Positions 50,701 to 64,000 of a stretch of 64,000 bases of DNA are shown here, one piece after another. This stretch comes from Pyxicephalus adspersus. Taxonomy: Eukaryota; Chordata; Amphibia; Anura; Pyxicephalidae. A program made the translations under genes and the position numbers. Each line of letters opens with the position of its first letter. Position 1 is the stretch's first letter. The stretch lies in contig NC_092863.1 in the NCBI RefSeq assembly GCF_032062135.1, positions 16,311,039-16,375,038 of the forward strand, given 5' to 3'. Under the pieces are notes generated by a model. The model saw nothing but the letters and a program-made list of their open reading frames with translations, made no database searches and was not told the DNA's origin.

Positions 50701-51090
50701 CAAACGTACACTTCAAAGTTTGGAGATTGAACTCCAAGCCCAGATGAGCTTGGTAAGGCCAATAATTGAAAGGTTTCTCATACCTATCTAGAAATTTCTG
50801 CATATTCATTGCTTTAGACAAAACATTTAAATGTTAATATACAAAATAACCTAACATATATATTTTTGCCACTACAGAAATTAGCACTGGAAAATACCTT
50901 GGCAGAAACAGAAGGTGAATACTGCACAAAGCTCTCTCAGATACAAGTTTTAATTATCGGTGATGAAACTCAGCTTTCTGAATTGCGGTCAGATATGGAA
51001 CGTCAAAGCTATGAACACAAAATCCTAATAGATGCCAAGACCCGTCTTGAACAGGAAATTGCCACCTATAGGCGCCTACTTGATGGATAA
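47758..51090 (+). CDS. Type I keratin, gene 3: tail-less, stop at rod end (399 aa)
   Basis: Exons: 47758-48216, 49725-49807, 49957-50113, 50371-50532, 50627-50752, 50878-51090 (the exon would splice at 51098). All splice sites are GT-AG and rod exon lengths are standard. The head (1-92) is shorter than in genes 1-2 and has lost most glycine loops. The rod (about 93-399) keeps [20 protein letters not shown] and [14 protein letters not shown]. An in-frame TAA at 51088-51090 replaces the GAG/GAA codon of LLEGE, removing the whole tail. The downstream tail exons are decaying. The open rod and the intact promoter, TATA box and polyA signal argue for a working tail-less keratin, as in mammalian K19; early pseudogenisation is the alternative. 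Exon 6 also shows local changes (EGEYCTKL for [16 protein letters not shown] for ISGVEAQL). Confidence 0.85.
49091..49201. repeat. Repeat with facing CTCF-like motifs, copy 1 (intron 1 of gene 3)
   Basis: CCACTAGATGGCTCTG (49091-49106, +) fits the CTCF core pattern CCASYAGRKGGCRSYR at 15 of 16 positions. CAGCACCATCTAGTGG (49186-49201) is a reverse-strand match at 15 of 16. The preceding string TGTGCATTATTGTTGGCCACCA (split TGTGCATTATTG / TTGGCCACCA) also precedes the 53641 copy, so the pair belongs to a repeat. Binding is not shown. Confidence 0.6.
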
Positions 51091-51286
51091 GATGCTAAGT
51101 AAGTTGACATACAAAAATACTTCAATTATTGTGGAGCAGCAATGACGTAAAGCTAAGCACCGGCCTTACCCTTAGTCTTGCACTGTTCTTTCAACTCCTC
51201 CTATGTGCTTCCTCATGCACATATTTTAAAGGCAAAAGTCTGGGGAACACAGATTTATAAATTCCATGCTCTAATTATTATCAATA

Positions 51287-51545
51287 ATATTACACAGTAT
51301 TTATATAGCGGCGTCATATTACGCAGCGCTGTATATAGTCCATAGTCATGTAACTAGCTGTTCCTCAAAGGGGCTTCCAATCCCATTTGTCATTTGTCTT
51401 TAATGCAGTCTAAGGTAAATTTTTGGGGGTAGCCAAATAACCTAACTGCATGTTTTTGGGATGTGGGAGGAAACCGGAGTCCCAGGAGAAAACACTCGAA
51501 GACACGGGGAGAACCCGCAAACTCCATTCAGATCGTGCCCTTTAT
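51287..51545 (-). repeat. Retroposon-tail repeat, reverse copy
   Basis: On the minus strand this reads through GTTTGCGGGTTCTCCCCGTG, TCCGGTTTCCTCCCACATCC, CAAAAACATGCAGTTAGG, a GACTGCATTAAAGAC segment and TACAGCGCTGCGTAATATG, then CGCTATATAAATACTG. It is the longest member of the family seen at 14651, 35313 and 53831. It is inserted in intron 6 of the gene 3 tail. Confidence 0.8.
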
Positions 51546-52870
51546 TTTCTCAAGTCCTGGCCCCAAATAGTCCCAAAATGTTTCCCCACAGCACAGTGAG
51601 GATATAGACCAATGGCCAGTGGTCAAGTGCAAACTGGTGGATCCAGCACCACAGTCTTTACAGAGGCCAACCAGGTGCCTAATCACACTGCTGTAGTCTT
51701 CTACATTCTGGAGGCCCCTGCTAATTGGTGGTCATTATGCAGTATCTATGTCATGCAAGCAATGATCATGTAAAGTAAAAGACTCAAGACCCAGAATGAT
51801 ATGTGACTTTAGATTTAGGCAGTGGTGGACATAGCCAACATTGGCCTGACTTTGGGTTTCCCCCCTACTAACATGGGGCCCCTGATAGGTGAAAAGGGTC
51901 TGGGACCCTTGTGCAGAAGCATTTTTTCTACCTACCTATGTCTGCTTATCAATGTGGGTGAGAATTTTAGACATTTATTTATTATTTTAAACTAAAATTA
52001 CGATTATGTGGTAGAAAGTGTGTATGTTGGTGGTTATTCCTGGAGTTCAGCTTTAAAAAAACAATGCATGTTAGGAAATTATTCTTAGCTTTTTTTCACC
52101 ATAAACATTATTTCTTATTACAGGAAAATACCTTGTTTGAATAGCTGCCCTAATTTGGAATAAGTTAGAATGCATTCAATTTGCCCTAAGCAGTCTGCTA
52201 TTGTATCACTTCATTGTCCTCTTTTCTGACTTGTACAAGTATTCTGCCAGTCCTAAATGATGCCAAATGTGTATTAATTTACTCTTCTCTATTTTTTTCC
52301 CCAACAGAAATTCCTACAAATAAAGTAAGTATAATTCCCACTAGGTTTTATTTAACTTATTCCCTTCCAAATAGAAACTGTGACAAAAATGATGTATTCC
52401 CCAGTATTATGGTTTACTTATGATGTCCTGTATGATACAAATAAGCTTCTTTATTAAAACAGCAATTTTTGTCCAATCATATTTAGGTTTTTATTACTTT
52501 TACTTTATGTTATTGGTTGTTTTGAAACCTTTTTACTTAGTTTTAAAAATTAGCTGTCCCAGCATTCTTCCAGTCTTTGGAAGAGCCTACAATCAGCTGG
52601 CACTGTAGGCCTTTAAGATTTACCAGTCAAAAAAGGATAAGACATGATCTGAGTACCCCAATCAAGTTTTGCTAAAAGCAAAAACTCAGCAGCTTGTCAT
52701 TCACTGTACCTTCCAAATTTTAAAAAGCAAGTCAGAAAGTGAATATAACATAAGTCGTCTTGACCTGCAGATTTTTGAGCTTTGAGGTCAAAATGGTGTC
52801 ATGTCTGCTCATAATCCATCATAATTCCCCAATCCAGGAAGGTTTAGAGCTGATTTTCTGTTGCTAAAGA

Positions 52871-52975
52871 TATTAGGTTTTAAAAAAAAGTGGAAGGTAC
52901 AGTGCATTGACAATTTGAGGCAACACCTCAAATTGTCAGTGCACTGTACCTTCCAGTTTTTTTTAAGACCTAATA
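52871..52975. repeat. 50-bp arm palindrome in intron 7 remnant of gene 3
   Basis: Arms 52871-52920 and 52926-52975 are complementary apart from about three mismatches, with a 5-nt loop (CAACA). A related segment, CACTGTACCTTCCAAATTTT, lies upstream at about 52703-52722. This looks like a recent fold-back element. Confidence 0.9.
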
Positions 52976-53325
52976 TCTAGACTAAAATTATATATTTTTT
53001 TCAACCTAATTAGTCCTTGTCTTCTTTTTTTTATTCATAGCTCACACGTTATGTTGACACTATTTTCAATGAGGAATGAATGAATGTTGTCAATGAGGAA
53101 TCTTGCGCCTGCAAGGTTGTTTCTACAAAGATGAAGGTCCATTACAAAAATATTAGTTAAATATAAAAAATGCCAATTTTTATTCTTCAGTAGGGTTGCT
53201 CAAAAGTGTAACATACTTTTTAAATCCGCAAACCTGTAAAAGGTATTTTTTATGTTCTTTTGATTTTTATGTTTTTGTGCAAACAGATACATTTTTTTCT
53301 TCTTTTATATGTCATTGAAAGGGGG

Positions 53326-53341
53326 GGGGGGGTGAAGAGTA
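53326..53341. repeat. Poly-G run
   Basis: A run of about 12 G between gene 3's exon 8 remnant and its polyA signal. A poly-C run of about 10 occurs at 36700-36709. Confidence 0.8.
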
Positions 53342-53521
53342 CAAAAAAACTCCATAAAAATGCATTGTAATAGAGCACCCATTTACCAGAAACAAAGGTG
53401 AAACATCTTTACTTTATTTTGTATTATTACTATTCTAATAAGTGATCTTAATTTTACTAAATCTAAGCTATTTTGTGGCTCCCAGGGCATGCTTCATAGA
53501 CCATTTACCACTGATATATCT

Positions 53522-53527
53522 AATAAA
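53522..53527 (+). terminator. Polyadenylation signal, keratin gene 3
   Basis: AATAAA in CTAATAAAGTTATTAG context, matching the polyA region of genes 1 and 2 (TTTTCATGCA and TTTTGT downstream). Confidence 0.7.
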
Positions 53528-53640
53528 GTTATTAGTATTTTCATGCATTTCTGTTTTGTTCTCAAGTTTTTGTTACTGTTTTGAGTTAGTTATGCTGGGC
53601 CACTTCCTCTTAAATTATTTATGTGCATTATTGTTGGCCA

Positions 53641-53705
53641 CCAGTAGATGGCACTATGCCTATGTAAAATGTGTATTAAACTAATGACACAGCACCACCC
53701 ACTGG
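53641..53705. repeat. Repeat with facing CTCF-like motifs, copy 2 (3' of gene 3)
   Basis: CCAGTAGATGGCACTA (53641-53656, +) fits CCASYAGRKGGCRSYR at all 16 positions. CAGCACCACCCACTGG (53690-53705) is a weaker reverse match (14 of 16). It shares upstream sequence with the intron 1 copy at 49091. It lies 113 bp after the gene 3 polyA signal. Confidence 0.65.
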
Positions 53706-53830
53706 TGTGACCAGAGTATAAACTAAGATTTTTTTTCTAATGGTATTTTGGGGAAAAAAATTTGGTTTATACACTAGTACTCCTACTACATATAACATGA
53801 ATTTGTAGAAAAATAGGCAGTTGTCTTATT

Positions 53831-53917
53831 GATATATGACTATGGTAGAGACAATTATTAATATGTCAATAGACTTTGTAATACACTGTGTAATATGTTG
53901 GCACTATGCAAAAAAAT
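53831..53917 (+). repeat. Retroposon-tail repeat, copy 3
   Basis: GATATATGACTATGGTAGAG followed by ATAGACTTTGTAATACAC and GTAATATGTTGGCACTATGC; same family as 14651-14770. Confidence 0.7.
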
Positions 53918-54940
53918 ACATTCTCTCAAACCATTTATTACTTCATTTAAACTGCTTGTTAGATAAATATTAAAAAATGTGTCTCACAAGGGTTGGAGTT
54001 GAGAAGCTCCACTATTGAGAGAGTCATTTCCGAATATTCTCAGACAAGCTTCAGCCTTGGGGATTTTTATTGTCTACTAAAGGGAGTATTTTTTTTTTAT
54101 TTAAAAATAAATAACATGTGCAAGTAATATTACAAATAATCTTTGATGAAATCAATGGTCTGATGACAAAGTAATAATCTTGGGGCAAAAGAGACCATTA
54201 TGGATAGGGGTAAACTAAAGGGTTACTGTAGAACACAAAGACTATTACTTTCAAAATGTGATCATTCAGAAATATCAGTAAAGAAAAATGAGACTAAAAC
54301 CTGGATGTGGTGCCTCATGTTGTCTTCTACCAAATTTCATTCCCGAACTTATCCTGCACATCTTATTCAACACTGCCATCACCAAATTAATCTGGAAAGG
54401 GCAGAAGCACACAACATTTATTTTACCTGTATTTTATCTTTAGGAAAAGCACCTCCTATCATTGCGTGTTTGTGGCCTTCAATTCTAGTCTTTGCCTCAA
54501 CTTGTTTTGTATCCTAATTGCCTCTCAAAGCACTATTTGCTAACTTGAATATAACAAGTACAAGTTACAAAATTATATTCATTTCACAGACAATTTCCTG
54601 GTAATCAGGTGTTGATATTTATTGAAATCTATCACAGTAATTAGCAGAAGATTCAATTGTCTGGTTCTACCTGTTAGGACATTTCCCAACAGTCGTAAAA
54701 ACAGCTGGGAGGTACTCCTGTCTGTAGACTTATCTATATCTATGCCAAGGCATTTATTACATGACAACGATAATAATAGAGCATAATCATTCGAGGCATT
54801 ACAAAAAAAAATCAAATTACTTCTGCAGGGTTTGGATAGAAATCTCCATTTTGTTAAAACAATTATCATTATTATTTATATTAAAAACAATCTAGAAAAT
54901 GAACTTCCACAGGCAATTCATGTAGTTTTCAGTGGAGAAA
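53918..54940. other. Intergenic, no gene seen
   Basis: This is AT-rich sequence. The open frames at 54200-54517 (+) and 54579-54869 (-) show no recognisable domain or splice context. Confidence 0.5.
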
Positions 54941-54941
54941 A

Positions 54942-55136
54942 GTCTAGACCAGCGTTTTTTTTTACCTTTTTACCATGGGGGACCACTTGAAATAACATTC
55001 AGGTCCTAAGTGAACCCCTTCTATACCCAGATTCTACCAGATAGTCAAAAAGATCACTGATGTGAGAGGCATAAACTGCCTATTGCTCAAGGAACTCCTA
55101 GCAACCTAGGTTCCATGGAAAAACACTGGTCTAAAT
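54942..55136. mobile_element. Small hAT-like MITE
   Basis: The element proper is about 54950-55128 with ends CAGCGTTTTTTTTTACC and TTCCATGGAAAAACACTG. Flanking octamers GTCTAGAC and GTCTAAAT agree at 6 of 8 positions. Related in its ends to 56926-57198. Confidence 0.7.
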
Positions 55137-55204
55137 GGTCCTGTGTTGCATTAGCCCCCTCACCCACTGACTATTGCATTTTTTGGGTGTTGATCTTGCA
55201 GGTT

Positions 55205-55532
55205 GCATGTGTGGTCGGCAAACTCCGGCCTTTAGGCCAGATACGGCCTAGCCGGTAGTTTCTTCCGGCATAACTCCCCCTGGCTGATCCGGCCTAGACT
55301 CAGCTGGCAACCCGTGGCGGAGCTGGAACAAACTACCGGAACAAACATGCGCCTCTGTGTTATTGCTCCATTCCCTAATTACCGCTGCCAGGGTAAATAT
55401 ATGCATTGCAGAGGAGAGGGATTTCCCTTCAGGGGGGCAATCCTGGTGGTGGGGCGGAGCAATTAGTTTGTCTAGTGTGCTTCTGCCTACCCCTGAAATG
55501 GCCTAGTGGCCACAAAAGTTTGCTGACCTCTG
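55205..55532. mobile_element. hAT-like MITE, GC-rich
   Basis: The left end GTGGTCGGCAAACTCCGGCC is complementary in pattern to the right end GGCCACAAAAGTTTGCTGAC followed by CTCTG. A clean target duplication was not found, so the left boundary is approximate. Confidence 0.6.
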
Positions 55533-55689
55533 GTCTAAACCATCTTGGAGACCCTATGTAGCAGGTTCAGATGCTATGGGTCCATTGAGTAAATCTTGAT
55601 ACTGGCAGAGATTGACAGTCTTATAAATGGCCCTCACTATAGACTTGCACCCTTCCTCCCCTGCTGTCTTCCTTGCAATTCATCTTTAA

Positions 55690-56222
55690 AGCATACCTAA
55701 ACTCAGAATTATTACTTTATATAAAAGGATAGACAACCCTTTTATTTAAAGTAAACATTTTGTTTGTGTTTTTTTTTTTTTAAGTGCAACAAGCCTAGGG
55801 GATCAAGAATTAAAAGGAACTCAGACCCTCCCAGGATACCTTAGTCATACATCCCAAGAGGCTCTTGGCTGCTCCTTCTGTGCATGTCCGAGCATCTCGG
55901 GCATGTGCAGAAGGAGTTCTTTCATCAGTAGAAAAAAAAATGGTGACCTTACGCATGCAAAGTGAAATTTTTTCCCAATTGAAAATTTTTCCAAATCTTC
56001 GTCACCCGATCTTGGGCCTGCACAGATTGAGATTGGGTGACACAGGAAGAAGAACCCGGAAGAAGAGAGAAAAAAGAATGTCGGTGCCCAGTGCAGAGGG
56101 CCAAAGACAGATACCGGGACTACGTGGGACCCAATGGAAGAAATCTCCTGACGAATAGACTGATATGCGGGATTGAAGGTAAATGTGATTTTTTGGTTTT
56201 TGATTTACTTCCACTTTTTTTC
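55690..56222 (+). repeat. Dispersed GC-richer repeat, copy 2
   Basis: Opposite-orientation relative of 2598-3040. It carries GGATAGACAACCCTTTTAT near its left end and TGATTTTTTGGTTTTTGAT plus ACTTCCACTTT at its right end. The open frames at 55865-56158 and 56037-56372 arise from the repeat and are not called as genes. Confidence 0.65.
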
Positions 56223-56917
56223 AGGGACCTTCCAGTTCCCACTCTGCAGATTCAAGGATCTCTACACTTTATGCAGAGCCATTTTTATCTCTCACAGCAA
56301 TATTACAATGAAGGTGGCCATATATTTTTTTTTCTAAATGGGACATTCAATTTTAATTACACTCTGTGTTGAAATAATTCACATCCATGTGGAAATTTTG
56401 CACAGATTTACCCACAGTTGTTCTAGCATGTTTTCTATTGAGAGATTTTTATAAGGTTCTCAGACAAGTTTGTACTGACTCACAGTTATTGTAGGAACCA
56501 GAAGTCATTGCTGCAATATATTGCTAATGTGCCACGGTAAGCAGCATTACTTCGAGGAGATACTTGTCCAACCCTATCTGAAATCAGAAGACGCCAATAA
56601 AATAAACTGCATTTCCTCATCTCACTAGCTGTTGTAACCCCTATATATGAATAGATTAAATTTTTTATTGGCAACTTTAATAAGTTCTCAAGACATTTTC
56701 CAATTGATTGTGCAATAACACACCTGTGTTCATTGTAGCCTTATGTAACTAAGTTTCAGAAACCAAACTGACTGTTTCTCATAGCAACTAACATATTGAC
56801 AGCAGTTATTTTGAACATTTCTACTACCAAAATAAGTGCAGACTTTAAGGCTGTTATCCTAATTTTGGTTTTACTATATACTATGGAACAGACATGGAAA
56901 AGGCGGGCAGGACTACA

Positions 56918-57206
56918 GTTTAGACCAGTGTTTCTCAACCTAGGGTTGCTCCAGAGATTTTATGTTACTTGAACATTGAGGCATTTTTGACTTCAGGTTA
57001 ACTGATACCAATGATCTTTTTGGCTATCTGTAAAGGTGACATTCTTCCCAATTGCCAGCAACGTAAGAGGCATTCATCCCACGACCACCACCCTTATGTA
57101 CTATGAGTTCTGAATATAGTAATTATAGTAGGGGTTCCCTGAAGACCTGAAAGTCATTTCAAGGGGTTCCACTATGTTAAAAGTTCTGAGAAACACTGGT
57201 TTAAAC
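56918..57206. mobile_element. Small hAT-like MITE with 8-bp target duplication
   Basis: The element proper is 56926-57198 (273 bp). The ends CAGTGTTTCTCAACCTAGG and TTCTGAGAAACACTG are inverted repeats. Flanking GTTTAGAC (56918-56925) and GTTTAAAC (57199-57206) match at 7 of 8 positions. Relatives are the fragment at 62259-62318 and the middle of the 8577/9501 duplication. Confidence 0.8.
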
Positions 57207-57339
57207 TTTTAAGACTTCACTGGCTGCATTGTTGTGATATACATAGAGCATTCCCAAATCTCTGGGTGAAATACAACAATCAAAATATGGAGCAGTAATT
57301 ATATACAAATGTCTGGTTGTAAATTATATTTAAAGCAGA

Positions 57340-57840
57340 CCTGAATTTTGTATCTGAAAATGTATTTGTATGTTCCTCTCTGAAGCAGGATTAGCTAGAC
57401 CCTTACCTTGTCTATGTGTGGTCCCATTCCTAAAATATTGCCTAAATTTTATAAATTTTTTACTTTTCATTATGAATTATATCATATTTTTTACCGCACT
57501 ATAATTTTTTAATAAAAAAGTTTATTGCGTTTTTGTTTATTAACGCTATATTTTGGTCCAATTTTTATTTGCAGCGATGAGGATGAGCTTTGGCTTTGTA
57601 ATACTTTAATGCAAATCTACTTTTAAAATTCAAATATTTTACATGACATACATTTGTGGTGCCAATTATTGATTTAATTGTTTTAGGCTCAATTCCAGGA
57701 AAAACAGGTGAACATGAATTTCTTCTTTTGCCTAAACATCTGGAATATAAACAAGATAACACCCAGATGCTATGCATGTAATGATTGTCCGTCATCTCTA
57801 GAGAAAAAAAAATGAGGTGCTAAAAGAAAATTGGCAGTGA
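57340..57840. other. 5' flank of keratin gene 4
   Basis: This AT-rich non-coding DNA bears no visible similarity to the shared promoter of genes 1-3. No gene was seen. Confidence 0.5.
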
Positions 57841-57849
57841 TATGTAAAC

Positions 57850-57986
57850 TCCAATTAAATGGTGACACCCAATGCCTTTGGTATAAAAGGAATCAATAAC
57901 AGAATGCATGCATCTGTGGCCCTGTCTCAGATCCAGCTCTCCAGTTTCCTCTGTAGCATCTTCTTGTAAATCTTTTCTTTGCCACC
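57850..57986 (+). promoter_or_regulatory. Core promoter and 5' UTR of keratin gene 4
   Basis: TATAAAA at 57882-57888 lies about 100 bp before the ATG. CCAAT-like motifs lie at about 57851 and 57869. The start codon context GCCACCATG is an optimal Kozak match, stronger than in genes 1-3. The AP-1 and ACGCCCACAT boxes of the other genes are not visible here. Confidence 0.65.

Positions 57987-64000
<6,014 letters not shown>

Larger units (their letters stand above)
51099..53158 (+). pseudogene. Decaying tail exons of keratin gene 3
   Basis: A 17-bp exon 7 homologue at 52308-52324 is still bracketed by AG and GTAAGT. Read in frame from exon 6, it carries a second stop (TAA in place of the GAG/GAA codon), consistent with relaxed constraint after the exon 6 stop. 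An exon 8 homologue at 53041-53158 keeps CTCACACGTTATGTTGAC (for the TCACACGTCAAGTCCG-type start) and AAGGTTGTTTCTACAA, but has an internal partial duplication (TCAATGAGGAA twice), TGA stops and frame breaks. Confidence 0.8.

Noticed and set aside
47758..53158. Calling all of gene 3 a pseudogene
   Set aside because: The promoter, splice sites and the complete rod frame are intact. Only the tail is damaged, so it is listed as a CDS with decaying tail exons.

Overview
The window is vertebrate nuclear DNA, most likely from a frog. It is AT-rich, intron-containing and full of DNA transposons and retroposon tails of the kind seen in amphibian genomes. Its coding content is part of a type I (acidic) keratin cluster. 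Four keratin genes lie head to tail on the + strand in the right-hand two thirds. No RNA gene, CRISPR array or prokaryotic feature was seen. One assembly gap lies at 62086-62258.

Layout. 1-18 kb: gene-poor DNA with LINE remnants, a direct duplication (8.6-9.3 / 9.5-10.1 kb), MITEs and minisatellite-like sequence. 19.36-20.84 kb: a frameshifted, intronless ORF of a dispersed, transposon-like family. 21-24 kb: duplicated non-coding DNA. 24.2-29 kb: keratin gene 1 (8 exons, 473 aa). 31.6-32.9 kb: a hAT-like element with exact 8-bp target duplications and an internal tandem array. 37.2-38.0 kb: 3' end of a non-LTR retrotransposon. 38.9-45 kb: keratin gene 2 (8 exons, 474 aa), a recent duplicate of gene 1 including its promoter and flanks, with a hAT MITE in its last intron. 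47.3-53.5 kb: keratin gene 3, with promoter and rod intact but a stop exactly at the end of the rod and tail exons that are decaying. 54.9-57.2 kb: a cluster of small hAT-like MITEs. 57.9 kb to the window end: keratin gene 4 (exons 1-6 visible, tail off the window), a more divergent paralogue with a repeat-expanded glycine-rich head.

Function. The encoded proteins have a Gly/Ser-rich head, an approximately 310-residue coiled-coil rod with helix-initiation and helix-termination motifs, and (genes 1, 2) a short tail. Each would pair with a type II keratin, encoded elsewhere, to build epithelial 10-nm filaments. Rod exons 2-6 keep identical lengths (83, 157, 162, 126, 221 bp) in all four genes, and all splice sites examined are GT-AG. 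Genes 1-3 share about 400-480 bp of promoter with a conserved TATA box and an ACGCCCACAT box 17 bp upstream of it. Gene 3 lacks the AP-1 site of genes 1-2, and gene 2 lacks the CCAAT box of genes 1 and 3.

The most interesting observations are the tail-less keratin (gene 3), the stepwise divergence of a shared promoter module, and CTCF-like motif pairs carried by a repeat on either side of gene 3.
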